Assembly: GCA_030280995.1 (NCBI GenBank)
Contig: JASXTE010000001.1
Coordinates: 23,755,106 to 23,819,105 of the forward strand
Length of the DNA: 64,000 bases
Reading direction: 5' to 3'
From: Hemileia vastatrix
Taxonomy: Eukaryota; Basidiomycota; Pucciniomycetes; Pucciniales; Zaghouaniaceae
Part shown: in pieces, positions 10,368 to 21,905 of the stretch
Layout of the letters: every line of letters starts with the position of its first letter
Position numbering within the stretch: position 1 is the stretch's first letter
Program-made: the position numbers and the translations under genes
Notes under the pieces: model-generated
What the model was told of the DNA's origin: nothing
Seen by the model: the letters and a program-made list of their open reading frames with translations, nothing else
Database searches by the model: none

Positions 10368-12917
10368 TCAACACAGTTGAGTCCAGAATGTGGATACAAA
10401 CAATGAGACTCTATCTGAAATAATATCATTAGGTAAGCCGTGTTTGGAAAATACATATTCTAGAAACAATTTTGACAAATCCTCTGCTGTAGCAGTAGTA
10501 GTGGTTTTAATAAAAATAGACATTTTTGAAAATCTATCTACTATTGCTAATATAGCATCAAAATTATTAGAAAGAGGAAGTTGAGAAATGAAATCCATCA
10601 ATAAAGATTCCCAAGGTTTAGAGGGAATAGGAAGTGGTTGAAGCAACCCATGCTTCTGGTGACGGGGAGCCTTATTCCTATTACATTCATAACAAGCTAT
10701 TATATAGGCCTTGATTTCTCTGGTCATACCTGGCCAGAAGAAATCCCTTTCTATTGACTGGTAGGTTTTATCAACCCCAAAATGACCAGCTAATGGAGAA
10801 TCATGTCGACTATTGAAAATCCATAATTTTATTTCATTGTTGTTGGGTATGACTACTCTACCTTTGAAAACTAATAGACCTGATTCAATACTAAATCTTT
10901 TGGCCCCTTGCTTCAAGAGTATTTTGTCTTTTAACCCTAAACAATAATTGTCCTTCGACTGAGCTTTGAGGATGTTGGATAGTGGATTTTGAAAGGATTG
11001 AATTGTCATCAAATTAAGTTGATGAGTTGTTAACATTGATTCGTTGAAAATTGATTTCATATTTGCTGGGTTCTTGTCAGCAAATGCATCCCCCCGCTGT
11101 GGGTAAAAGTTGTCCTGACGTGACAAGATATCTGGGACAATGCAGCTCTTACCTGGGCGATAGGAAATAGAAAAAGGAAATTCAGACAGAAATTCAGCCC
11201 ACCTGCCTTGACACCTGGTTAACACTTTGGAAGACATGAAGTATTTCAAAGCATTATGGTCTGTTAAAATTTGAAAAGGACTATCTAGGCTGAGAAGAAA
11301 AGAGCGCCATTTTTTAAGACAATGGATAATAGCTAAAAGCTCTTTGTCATGAATTTCATAATTTAATTCTGCTGCAATGAGTTTGCGTGACTCAAAAGCA
11401 ACAGGATGAAACAATTTTGTTCCAGGATTTAATTGAGAAACGACCCCTGCGATAGCATAATCGCTCGCATCTGTCTCAACAATTGTCAAAGCAGAAGGAT
11501 CAAAGTGTCGAAGAATTGGAGCTGTGGTGAAAGTAGTCTTCAATTCTTTGAATTCCTTTCGTGCTGTAGAAGTAAAAACAAAAGGAATATCTTTTCTAAG
11601 AAGAGAGGTAAGATTGGAAATAGTTTTAGAGTAATCTTTAATAAATCTTCTATAGAAATTTTCAAAACCCGAAAATCCTTGGAGGCATTTAACGGTTTTG
11701 GGCTCAGGCCATTCCAGGACTTTTTGGACCTTTTTGTCGTCCATGACTAAACCAACAGTGAACAACGTAAAACCCAAAAAATTGATTGATTTAAGATGGA
11801 ATTCACATTTATTGTGCTTGGTGTAGAGACCGTGATCTCGAAGTTGATTTAGAACCTGTCGACCATGATGAATATGTTCATCTAGTGTCTTCAAGAAAAT
11901 TAAAATATCATCTAGATAGACAACAACAAATTGTTTGAAAACATCTTGGAAGATGTCATTAACAAAAGTTTGAAAATTTGATGGTGCGTTACACAATCCA
12001 AAAGGCATAACTAAATATTTAAAACTACCAAATCTAGTGCACATTGCAGTCAGTGGTTCATGACTTTCCGCAATGCAAATAAGATTGTAAGCGCCTCTAA
12101 GATCAATTTTAGAAAAGAAATTAGCACCATTGAAAAGGGTAAGAAGCAATGACATAGGAGGAACAGGATATGCATTCTTCTTAGTGACTGTGTTGAGCTT
12201 TCTATAGTCAACACACAACCTAAGACTACCATCCTTCTTCTTTACAAAAAGAACAGGGGAGCTGGTTGGGGATTTACTGGTTCTGATGAAACCTTTGGCT
12301 ACATTCTCTGCAATGTAGTCTTAAAGAACTTGAGATTCATCCTTCGACAAAGAATAGACAGGACCTACCAGAGGTACTGTACCTATTAACTCTATTTGAT
12401 GGTCGTAGGGTCGATGAGGTGGTAACTTATTGGCCTTGCGGATTGAGAAAACATCAAGGAAATCATGATAGATCTCCGGTAGAGTTGATTTAATGGTTTC
12501 AACGTTGATTTGGTTGTCCTCATCATCTTTGAGAGAATCTATCAAGGGAAGACCAGAATTGAGAGAGCAGAATCTGATTACTTTGAGGAAATTTAAATCC
12601 TCTTTGAGTGAAGTCATTGAGCTAGAAGGGTTAGCCAATTGCTCATTTAGAGAAAGATCAGATACTTGCAAGTCATCTGGCAGAGATTTGTCCTCTAGCA
12701 GGACATTGTCAGGCGGGTTGTTTAACTCCCTATTGACCTGCATTGAAGAATCAGAAATATACTTAGTGCGTGGGGTGATCAATCCCCGTGTCCAATCAAT
12801 TTCAGGATTCCAATGCGTTAAAAAGTCATGGCCAAGAATTGTATCATCCATTCTTGGGGCATCCAAGACTGATAATTCCCACTTGAAGGGGGAAAGTTCA
12901 GAAAGTTGAAAACCCAT
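10368..12917 (-). pseudogene. Chromovirus RT, RNase H and integrase core (copy B)
   Basis: A 616-codon open stretch (12218-10368) carries reverse transcriptase (MCVDYRKLN, MPFGLCNAPSNFQ, catalytic YLDD), RNase H (ETDASDYAIAG, ELNYEIHDKELLAI, TDHNALKYF), and the integrase zinc finger (GHFGVDKTYQ...CYECNRNK). The integrase core follows (MDFISQL, SDRVSLF). Upstream, 12917-12321 encodes the protease-RT linker (HDFLTHWNPEIDW, then VPLVGPVYSLSKDESQVL) and ends at a TAA. In-frame RT residues (DYIAENVAKGFI...) continue past that stop, so the TAA is a nonsense mutation. The open stretch ends at TGA after FWTQLC, a stop shared with copy A. Confidence 0.9.
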
Positions 12918-13180
12918 AAAACTTTCTTACTTACCCAATATATGGGTTCCTCTGATTCAACCAAGTAAATTGGAGTTCGATCAATATCTGTAAATGTCAG
13001 TTGTAACTTCTCGGCAAAAGATAAACTGACAAACAAAATTGAAGCTCCAGAGTCTATAAGACAACTGAAGGAGATATCCTCCTCAAAAAGAATGAATCTT
13101 AAGCAGTTTAAGGCAACTCCAGTCCTTAAGACATGGAGGTTCTGTGCACTGGGAGAGATAAGATAGTTTGCTTTGCACAC
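12818..13180 (-). pseudogene. Retropepsin-like aspartic protease (copy B)
   Basis: The ORF encodes FILFEEDISFSCLIDSGASI, whose DSGA is the active-site motif of retroviral-type proteases, followed by the expected hydrophobic strand pattern (LFVSLSFAEKLQL). It would cut the Gag-Pol polyprotein. It lies directly downstream of gag in the sense of the element. It overlaps the linker ORF (12917-12321) in another frame, so one frameshift has occurred near 12900. Confidence 0.75.
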
Positions 13181-13194
13181 AAGTAAACTATCTA

Positions 13195-14367
13195 CTAGTT
13201 TTTTGACTTCAAACTAGTACCTTCTCTTTCCTTCAATTTTACACAATCTTTCAGCTTGTGCTTACCCCCACAATACATACATAACCCATTATCTGCTTGT
13301 CTCTTCCTCTCAGCTTCTTTAAGTTCCCCTTTAGGATCCAGTACCTTGCTGATATCGCCTGGGGTCGAGCTTTTTGGTTGAGGTTTGTCTTTTCCCTTAT
13401 TGGGTTTGGATTGAGCTGTCCGTGGGTGTGTAGAAGATCCCGATTTAAAATTTAGGCCTTGAGATTTGTTGGCATATTGACTATGTTGAAGTCGTCCTTG
13501 GTAAACGCCGTTGAGTTCAAGGGTTCGATCCATTAAATCCGTTAAAGTAGTCATCTTCTGACCGTGGAGATTTAATTGATCCAGAATCCTCGAAGGAAGT
13601 CCTTTTTTGAAATGATACCTAAGGGCAGCATCATTCCAACCTACATGAGTTTGAAGTGCTCTGAAGTTCAAAATATATTCAGAGGCTTTACCATTATCAC
13701 TAATGCGAAGAAAATTAAGTTCAATTTCTGAGTTGTCAGTTTCATTAGGGTCACCAAACAACGTGAAGAGTTGGTCTTCAAACTTTGCCCAGTTATTAAT
13801 AAGTAAGTGGGTTTCTGTCGAAGAGAGCATGAGAAGATAAGGCTCAAACCATCTTGCTGCTTTCCCGGCTAGGAATGAAGAAGCGTAAATAAACTTTGAT
13901 TGGTAGTTATTGAAGGTTCAAAGGTCATTATGGAACAGGATTTTGCAGGCTTGCTAAAAGGGTCACAATATTCCTGGATGTTCTCCATCTAATTTATCAG
14001 GAGATTTCATGGAAGGAGTTTTGAATTTAGATCCCTCCGAAGACGTTGTATTGGAAAGGGTCTTCATGAAAAGTCTCATGAAGTCCTCCAGCAAATTAGA
14101 TGGTCCAGGTTCCAAAGGTTGACCAGAAGTGTGAGTAGCAGGGGTGGATGGTGCCTCGTGCATTGTATCCTCTCCTTCTTCATCATCACTAGAATCATCA
14201 AAATCCTGTGGGATATCTTCTACAGATTGGACTGAATGTTGCCGTTCCATTAGGTTGAGTGGCTCCAAGGAGTGAGTGCGGGAAACAGGCCATGTGGCTG
14301 TTGGCCTGCCTCTGGTGCGAGCTCTAATAGTAGCGCCCGTAGGAGGAGTGCGTTGAACAGGTGCCAT
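13195..14367 (-). pseudogene. Chromovirus gag (copy B)
   Basis: The N-terminal piece (14367-13963, 134 codons from ATG) is Pro/Thr- and Asp/Glu-rich. After a break at about 13963-13830 the capsid-like part follows (13830-13195): INNWAKFEDQLFTLFGDPNE, ASEYILNFRALQTHVGWND and LRYHFKKGLPSRILDQL, typical of the retrotransposon gag domain. It ends with a basic region and one zinc knuckle LCMYCGGKHKLKDC (CX2CX3HX4C, one residue shorter than the canonical CX2CX4HX4C). Gag forms the particle and binds the RNA. One frame break plus an internal gap make it non-functional. Confidence 0.85.
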
Positions 14368-14426
14368 TTAAGAATTTAGAAAACACCTGAAAAGGGACGT
14401 AGTAGTACAAAGAATGAGAACTACGG

Positions 14427-14440
14427 AGAATTAAATTATA
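14427..14440 (-). other. Putative self-priming site (PBS) of copy B
   Basis: The sense strand immediately inside the 5' LTR does not start with TGG, so no standard tRNA primer site is present. Instead 14 bases here are the exact complement of LTR positions 14765-14778. In Tf1/sushi-group elements the RNA 5' end folds back on the PBS and primes reverse transcription. The geometry seen here fits that mechanism. Confidence 0.55.
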
Positions 14441-14441
14441 C

Positions 14442-15246
14442 TGTCACCGGACAACCTACGCACAAGGTCGAGGATGTTCCTGAAAGTGAGATGAGGGGTT
14501 TAGAGACTTCTTTGAAGCACAGAGGAATGATTCAAGGAAGTGATTCAAAGATGAGTCAAAGGAAGAGCTACTGCTTTGAGATATGTTCGAGAAGAATTCT
14601 AATATAATTTAAAGGTAATGTTAAAATTCTTAAAATCTCACAAAGGGTTGGAAACTCAATAATCAAAGATTTAGGATTTAGAAATGATTATTGAGAAAAT
14701 AAGGAAAGATACAATAACAATGATTTAACTTGCAGTTTTACTACTATTAACTATAAATATGTTTTATAATTTAATTCTAAAGAATGTCAAACCAAAAACC
14801 CAACCCCTTTTATATCCTTTACTCCTCCTTGCATTGACCTCATACCCATTCACTATTCCGCACACCACAGACCATTAAAAATACACCCCTTACACCTGGA
14901 CCCTCCTCACTAACATCCGTTAACCCCTTAATCCTTTACTAACCATTCCGTCCATGCTCACTACCCCTTTTAATAATCCACAGAAATTTAATAAACCTTT
15001 TTAGTGTACTATTAAATTGACTATTGTGCTGTGCATCGCTTATTGAGAAAAAGACTAAGACACACTATTGATAGATTGGCTAATTTAGATTTAGAGTTTA
15101 GACTAGCGTGGTTGAATAGTGAGTACACAAAGGAAAGTCGCAGATGCTATGGGGAATTGCTTTCTGTGCTTTGAGTATGGATTTAGACCTCTGTTTTATG
15201 GATTTAATGAGCTGCTTTTGCCTTGAGTGTCACGTGGCGTGTGACA
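14442..15246 (-). repeat. 5' LTR of chromovirus copy B
   Basis: 805 bp with the TGTCAC/GTGACA ends, same length as the partner LTR. It should carry the promoter of the element: on the minus strand TATAAAAGGGG (TATA at 14814-14808) precedes the predicted RNA start by 36 bases. Confidence 0.92.
14765..14814 (-). promoter_or_regulatory. LTR core promoter and predicted RNA start
   Basis: Minus strand TATAAAA at 14814-14808, then 29 bases, then AGAATTAAATTATA at 14778-14765. The latter is complementary to the bases just inside the LTR (14427-14440). A TATA box 36 bases before the self-primer places the RNA 5' end where the self-priming model needs it. The same pair is present in the 3' LTR (self-primer equivalent at 7148-7161). 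Confidence 0.5.
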
Positions 15247-15718
15247 CATTTTTTTCAAACTCATCTGCAACACCCAACACTCTCAAATCTCTCCAATCAC
15301 TTTTTGAATTGTTCACTTTCACTTCACATCATCTCAAACACTACACAACAATATTTATTGGCACCATTCAATTTTTAATATCATCCCCTATGATCTCCCA
15401 TCACCCTTATATCCATTTAAAATACATAAAATCAGAGTATAAAAACAACTGGGGGAAAAATCATGTAGAATTTTCAATGCAGATTGCAATGTCCTGAAAT
15501 GAAATGTGACATGGTGCAATGTCCCATGTCATGCAGAAATTAAATTAGCAGGTTTTTACTGAAGTTGTGTTGGGAAAAATATTTGAAAATTCAGTTTAAT
15601 ATGCCAGTTGTAAATGAGGGTTCATACAGTGGTTATTTCAGTCAGTTCATTAACCAATGTTGTGTCAATTATTAATTTTGCTATTCATAATTCATCAACA
15701 TGGTGGTAGATTCTTATA

Positions 15719-15940
15719 GGGAATCTACCTCTTTTTCAGTAAAAAATAAGTATATAATTGCATGTTACTTGGTCATTTCATAATGAATTTTAATATTCAA
15801 CCTCCCTATGCAGTATCTCTTACTAATCACTACATTTAGTTAATATTCAACCCTGGACTTTTGGAGTCATTAAATAAACCTTGACTGCTAGTTATTTACA
15901 CATGTCATTCAATTTTCTTAATGAATAACTTGGTACAAAA
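15719..15940 (+). repeat. Left long terminal inverted repeat
   Basis: About 210-220 bp, diverged but collinear with the reverse complement of 31194-31400 and with the direct copy at 40959-41120. Confidence 0.6.
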
Positions 15941-16343
15941 GAATAAGAGTATACTATTTCCTATCTATGTTTAGACAGCACTTTTTCTAGTGGTTTCTTG
16001 GCATATTTTAGTAATTGAGGCTTGGAATGTGCAGCCAGTAGTGTAAAATAGTGAAAATCTATAAAATCTGCTGATGAGTAGTGAGTATTGTGACTTGAAA
16101 AGATAATTTGTGAAACAATGGTGGAATCAAGGTCACAATTAAGTATCTTGATGAGTGATACAAAACAAAGAACATTTAGTATGGAGAGGTGCAAGTTAAT
16201 GATGCAAAGTAAGTATCTGTAAGTATATATACTTACTTGTACCCAATATTAACTGAAATGAAAAGCTAAGGGCATCTACCACTGCATTGGTAACACCCCA
16301 CTCCATGCATATTCTGGCACCGTTTCATTTACACCTCACATTA
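15941..16343. other. Interior of the long-TIR element, no gene
   Basis: No coding region is supported. At 16270 a further GGGCATCTACCACTG sequence resembles the same PIF-type terminus, so another end or a tandem insertion may lie here. The next Harbinger begins after TTA at 16341-16343. Confidence 0.35.
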
Positions 16344-16666
16344 GGGGATGTCAGTTTTTGGAAATCTGTGTTTAAAAATCTCCATTTTTTCTAAGTGCAG
16401 ATTTCCAAAACACACTGGTCCCAACACTGGTGGATTTAAAAAGTGAAATAAGTGACTTCTTTCACTTAAATCCTCACTTTCTCAACCAAAAGTTCTGATC
16501 TCATGATAAAGTCTCATTTCAATAATATTTCAGAATCATCCCATTCATATGCAACACTCCACAGCATAAAACTTTATAGCTCAAAGAATTGTACAGCATT
16601 TACATTTCTTGCCATAAAAGATTTATGCCTTCCTAAATCTCAAATCATGATAAATTACATCAAGAA

Positions 16667-17884
16667 ATGACTTTCATAGCTCTTTATCTGCGCTTGGACT
16701 CTGATTGTGATTCTGATTCTGATCTTGAAGAAAATTTTGTCTTTTTATCAAAAATTCCCAGGAAAGTTACCTTTTTCCCAGAATGCCTCAAGTACTTCAT
16801 ACCCTTAAGTACACCATTCAAACACTTCTTAACCTATCTGAGAACAGTTTTAGAAAGTTTTTCAGGACTTCTCAGGAATTTTTCCTTAAATTGATTGAGC
16901 TTCTTCAGGATCACCCCTTGTTTCATAATAATTCTCAAAAACAACAATTTTATCCTTCAATTAAAGTGGGCATCACACTATGTTTTTTTGGTTCCAATGG
17001 TAATGGAGCTTCCTGAAAAATATTGTAAAATGCCTTTGATTTAGGGTAAGGTTCTGTTAAAACTTATACAAATTGATGCATCACTGCTATCAACTATTTG
17101 GAATATCAAATTTTCACCTCTCCAACAAAAGAAGTGCAACTTGAATCATCTCAGGTTATGAAAACGGAAGTTTTACCAGGATGTATTGGCTTTTTTGATG
17201 ATACATTTATTCCTTTGAGTGAGAAACCTACTTAAGGTGGAAACATTTAATTTTACCAAAAAAAGAAGTAGCTTATTTTTTAATTCCTTTCATTATTCAT
17301 CATACTAACAAAAAAAACTATATCTTCTCTATAGATATTCAATTTCTATTCAGCTTATATGTGAATTCAATAAAAATTTATTTATATATTTTCTGCCTAT
17401 CCTGGATCCTGTAATGCTTCCTACATCTTATAAAGAGTGCAAATTTTAAAAGAATGTAAAAAATTCTTCAATGAAGATCAGTATCTTCTGGTAGATTCTG
17501 CTTATGTGGATTGAAATAATTTACTTCCTAATTATTTGGGAACATCTTCAGAAGACAGACCAAATGCTAAGCTCAACAATCATTTGGTATAGTCAAGATT
17601 CCATATTGAACATTCTATCATAATCTTGAAAGGTTTTTTTTTCTATTTTAATGAAATAAAGAATTCCTCTTAGAAATAAATCCAAAATGGAGGCAGAGAT
17701 CAACTGGATTCTGTGTTTCACTATACTTCATAACCTACTCACTGACCTCAAAGATAAATGGTTAGAGTTTTATGAAGATGAAGAATTCAAAAAACTTCAC
17801 ACTATATCCAAAACTTATATTTATCAAACCACTGACATAAGGGAAAAAATTCTTTCAATCACACTAGCACATTGGGATATTTAG
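16667..17884 (+). pseudogene. PIF/Harbinger transposase, decayed (outer element)
   Basis: Successive frames encode TFIALYLRLDSDCDSDSDLEE, FRTSQEFFLKLIELLQDHP, LGSNGNGA-like text, PGCIGFFDDTFIPLSEKP (first catalytic Asp region), LLVDSAYVD, RFHIEHSIIILKGFFF (catalytic Glu region) and INWILCFTILHNLLTDLKD. Block order matches the better-kept sibling at 28461-29768 and the DDE_4/HARBI1 family. Many frameshifts and stops are present. The transposase would cut and paste the element together with an ORF2 partner. Confidence 0.8.
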
Positions 17885-17961
17885 CTTTATATTGTTCTTG
17901 AATTATGAAGAATCTTATTAAACTTGATTTTTACTGTGATAAGCTCCATCATATTATCTAC

Positions 17962-18640
17962 TATTAGTCAAATTATTTCTTTATTTCTTCTTTCACATCT
18001 TTGTGAAAGTCTTTTAAAACATCTCCTATATAATCTTGTACATCATTAAACCTTTCTATATTTGTTTTACTCACTAGCCTACTGATTTCTAATACTTTTT
18101 TTCCTATCCCTATTTCAACCCTTCAACACACTTTTCAATAAACTCCAGGATAGCTTCTTTGTGCTTAGTATCATCACATTCCAATCTCAAATTCCAAACA
18201 CATTCTTCATCCTCTGAATTTATATGATTATTTTTTGATTGTTTTCTTACTAATGAAGTTCTAAATTTTAGTCATATATTTGTATTTTCAAATAACTACT
18301 TAAAAATCACTTAGAATAATTATCTTTATCCTTTTTCTGGGAATATATTCTTTGGTTGAAGCTTCTTCATCAAAAACTTGTTCGGTAGGAGTAGTTCTAT
18401 ATAATGGCCTATTAGAATTGATATACTTAAAACTCAAATATATCAAAGATATATAATGAAGCTCTCTTAGATAATATCTCTTTCTGTCTCATTAGTCAAG
18501 TATTGAGTAGATTTAAATTGGCCTTGAGTATCTGGATTGATCTCATGGACATCACTTTGTATATGTCACAATTGAAAAAACTCACATGTTGAACTGAATC
18601 CTTTTACTCCTGTGTTTTTAACACAATATTAATTAGACCT
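17962..18640 (-). pseudogene. Unrecognised broken gene, convergent to transposase
   Basis: Minus-strand frames give long protein-like text between stops: SDVHEINPDTQGQFKSTQYL, NRPLYRTTPTEQVFDEEAST, HINSEDEECVWNLRLECDD, HKEAILEFIEKCVEGLK and LEISRLVSKTNIERFNDVQD, then a charged helical end. The composition suggests an acidic, helical C-terminal region. No equivalent is seen in the inner element. It could be a third cargo gene of the outer Harbinger or a remnant of another transposon. The family is not recognised. Confidence 0.35.
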
Positions 18641-20413
18641 TTCACATTAAGTACAAGAAATTCAGTATCCACTTGTGTTATTATAGTCTTCTGTACTGTA
18701 CTGTTTCTGAGTATATTATGATGTTGGTAGAGAAATCATAATGGGAAACTATAAAGGACTAAGTAAAATGTTTTGGTTTTTGGTGCAAATTAACAATATT
18801 TGTTTTTTGAGATTTAAAGCAAAAGAGCTTCATTTTTATTACCCACACTTGTATTTTCTTGTACCAAATTATGAAATGAGACCTACTTATTTGGGTGCAC
18901 TTAAAATGTTTAGAGCTTTTTATTCCTTTGTGCTATCATTTTTGAAAAGAAGTTAAATTATAAAATGTAAGTCTTCATGAAAGTAAATGTATAAAACATG
19001 TATCTTTATTCTCAAAAGAAAGGCTATGATTAAATAATTTATTTTAATATGTTCTTCTTTTCTTTTTGAATTTTTTTTGTATAGGTGTATAAAATTTATT
19101 TTCCAACCAAATTTCAAAAAAAAAGAAAAAAAAGGTGATTCCCTACCCTGAAATTTACTATGGGAGGGGGTCGAGATTACCAAATTTTCATTTTTATTTC
19201 ATAAATTAATAATTAAACCAATCAAAAAAGATAATCAACAAACTAAAAGTAATGGCATTCAGAATACTACCTGCAAATGAGATCTGATGTGACCAAAGTC
19301 AAAGAATACATTTGACATGGAATTTTATTTTGACCTCATTCAAACAATTAAATGCTTGAATTAGTATCTTTTTAAGCTTTTATGGTAGGGATGGTAAGAA
19401 TTTTAGAAGGAATGGTTACTAATTGATAAAGAATTAAAGCTAGAGTGGAAAATATTAGACTTTATTTTTGTAATTTAAATAAATATAACATCTATTTCAC
19501 ATTGAACAATTATATATTTAAAATAAGTTAAAATTCTATTAACTAATTATTTCAGGAATTGATTTAATCATTTATGATATTAAATAATAAAAATTTTAAT
19601 TTCTCAAATAATAATATTCAATGCTTTGATGATTTTTAATTTAAATTTAATCATAATAATATTGAAAAAGATACTTTAAAACAACAAAAGGGAACCCCTT
19701 TTATACTGAATAGTAAGTTCAACCTGAATTTTGTTGAAGTCAACAAAATCATTGATAAAACTAAAATAAAAAATATAGTGCAATTAATATTTAATTTAAT
19801 GATGAAATGAAAATAAACCTTTAAATTTTTAGAGTGAGGCTTTAATAAAATAAATAAAATAATTTAAATGCACCTGTATACCAAATATTTAATCATAAAT
19901 TAAATTTTAATAAAACTATATCCCTTAATGTTCCAAGGAGATAATAAAGACCCTCTCTAGTTCTCCCTGTCCCCCCTCTATCTAGCTTCAAACAAGGTCT
20001 AAGACTCAGTAATTTAAAGGACTTAGATCTACAACTTTTCTGTATCTTTTTCCCCATAAACTCAATTAAAACAATAATCATAATTTTGTAAGTTTAAATA
20101 AATTAATTGTTTTATGGTTAAATAATATAAATAATGTAGTTACATAATAATTTATAATACCTATAGAATTTAAAATATTAATATTATAATATTTTTAATA
20201 ATTAAGTAAGAAATTCTATCAGGCCAGTTTACATGTATAAAATAAGTTACTGGCTGACAGCCTTTATATGGAAGCAAGGACCAACTACTTAAAACTGATG
20301 ATTATCTTTTATGGCTAATTAATTATAAATTTATGAAAAGAAAATGAATCTTTGAAAATCCTTTCTTTACTATATTTAGCCTCCCTCCCTAATGACTTAC
20401 TTTTCATTGAAAC
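18641..20413. other. AT-rich stretch without a supported gene
   Basis: Very AT-rich (TAAATAAAATAA-like). Short ORFs such as 18741-18956 have no family signal. It lies downstream of the dioxygenase gene inside the outer Harbinger. Confidence 0.4.
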
Positions 20414-21528
20414 TTAACATCTCACTTTATTTACCCTTTTTATCAAATTTTGGTTGATCTGGACTGAAAATCCAAAATGAGTAAACCTTTTACAAGTTTG
20501 TAATCCAGGAGGAGCTTGTGTTGCTTGATGGTTATCCTGAGAAGAATTCCAAATTTCTTCCACAGCTACATTTGCTAATCCAAATTCAATAATACAATTA
20601 TGATCAGGGGAGTATAGTCCATGGCTTTTGACTAAAGCAGTTAAAGGATTTTTCTGACCAGTGATGGGATCAATATAACAGAAAAGACCAAATGTGTGGG
20701 AAATTAGAATTATTTTTATCAACATGAATATTGTTATATAATCCTCCAAAGCTAATGATGACATTAGAAGAAAAGATATAATCATCTTCAAGTGTGATCC
20801 ATTTCAAATCTGTCCAATTTGGTATGCCTTCTATCATGGCTAGTTCATGATTATATTCAAAAGCACAAATGCATAATTTTTTAATTTCTTTGTCTAAAAC
20901 TTATAGAAGGATCCCAAGAGTTTTCATCTTTCTTAATCATCCTTCATTTCACTAGAGCTTAATTTTATAATAAAGGAATAAATACATACTATTGGAGTAA
21001 GAAAATATATTTATTCAAAGTAAATAATGATAAACTCTTACCAAGAGATTTTCCCTTTTAATAACCAGGTCCAAATCTAAGTCCAATCATAATACCTACT
21101 GCAATTTTTTTATTATTCAAAGGTTGTTCAAAAAAATATATCTTATAAAAAGTTGTTATAAGATCTAATAATTTCTTAAAAACTACATCTTGAACTCCAT
21201 CAAATCAATGAACCTCTAAAATAAATTGAGGTTTGTAACAATTACTCACAACAGCAACAAAAAGATTCTTTCCACTAACAGTTAATTACTTGATTTTTTC
21301 AGGTAGTAATTTCAGATACCTTTTTTTCTTACATATTTTAGTTTTATAAAAATTCAGATTTTCTATATGGCCAAAGTATGCTTGACACCATTGTTTCATT
21401 AAAACTTATTTATGTTTTTGATATGATACCCTCTTCCCCTCAGAAATAGTTGGTTTTCCATTAGAAATATTCAGTGATTCATTCAAATGTTTAATTTAAT
21501 AAAGAGATGAGAGTGAAGAAGAGGACAT
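20414..21528 (-). pseudogene. Tet/JBP-like 2OG-Fe(II) dioxygenase, outer element
   Basis: Minus strand. The N-terminal part (AYFGHIENLNFYKTKI, YKPQFILEVH, VGIMIGLRFGPGY) is followed by an intron after SLG (gtaaga) as in the sibling gene. The catalytic half reads NVIISFGGLYNNIHVDKNN, then FCYIDPITGQKNPL, HGLYSPDHNCIIEFGLANV, EEIWNSSQDNHQATQAPPG and FTHFGFSVQINQ. The metal-binding HxD is His-Val-Asp (20718-20726) and the distal His lies in DNHQAT (20528-20530). This pattern matches Tet-like 2OG-Fe(II) oxygenases, which in the Tet/JBP family oxidise 5-methylpyrimidines in DNA. Stops in the N-terminal half and a frameshift after HVD make it a pseudogene. Family call is from motif memory, so moderate. 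Confidence 0.6.
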
Positions 21529-21614
21529 TTTTTTTAAAAGATTTGATTGAAGAAAGGGATTTAAAGATGAAAGAGATGAAGAGGACATGAAAAAATCTTT
21601 CTGAAGATAAAAAA

Positions 21615-21905
21615 AAGTCAGTAAAATGCTTGGAAATGTTTTGAAAGTATTTCCAAGGCAATTCAGAGCAAATAAAAAACTTACTCAGAATGCATGGAAA
21701 CAGGAAGAAAATGTCAGGGGACTGTTTTGAAAGTGATTGGAAGAAAGAAAATAAAAAAATTTCATTAACATGCTTGGAAACATCTTGGAGACATTTTTGA
21801 AGCATTTTAAAGGTAATTCCAAGAAAGAAAGAAATAACTTACCTAGAACACTTGGAAACAGTCAGAAAAAATGCTGGGATTTTTTCTAAAGTTATTGGAA
21901 GTAAA
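21615..21905. repeat. Degenerate ~78-bp tandem repeat
   Basis: Four loosely similar units share a pattern of 'atgcttggaaa', then 'tttgaaag...attccaag', then an A-rich end. They lie between the dioxygenase start and ORF2 of the outer Harbinger. Similarity is judged by eye. Confidence 0.35.

Larger units (their letters stand above)
6825..15246 (-). mobile_element. Full-length Ty3/gypsy chromovirus, copy B
   Basis: Two LTRs of identical length (805 bp), each starting TGTCAC and ending GTGACA, bound the element. It is flanked by a perfect 5-bp target duplication CATTT (6820-6824 and 15247-15251). On the minus strand the order is LTR, gag, protease, reverse transcriptase/RNase H, integrase, chromodomain, spacer, antisense accessory gene (plus strand), LTR. 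All coding regions carry stops or frameshifts, so the copy is inactive. The LTRs differ at scattered positions, which suggests some age. Confidence 0.93.
6637..15713. mobile_element. Small MITE interrupted by chromovirus copy B
   Basis: The left flank of the chromovirus contains TTA then GAGAATCTACCAC (6634-6649); the right flank ends GTGGTAGATTC then TTA (15703-15716). The two ends are inverted repeats bordered by a 3-bp TTA repeat, the signature of PIF/Harbinger-type MITEs. Removing 6825-15246 and one CATTT leaves an element of about 650 bp without coding capacity. The call rests on a short inverted repeat, so confidence is moderate. Confidence 0.45.
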
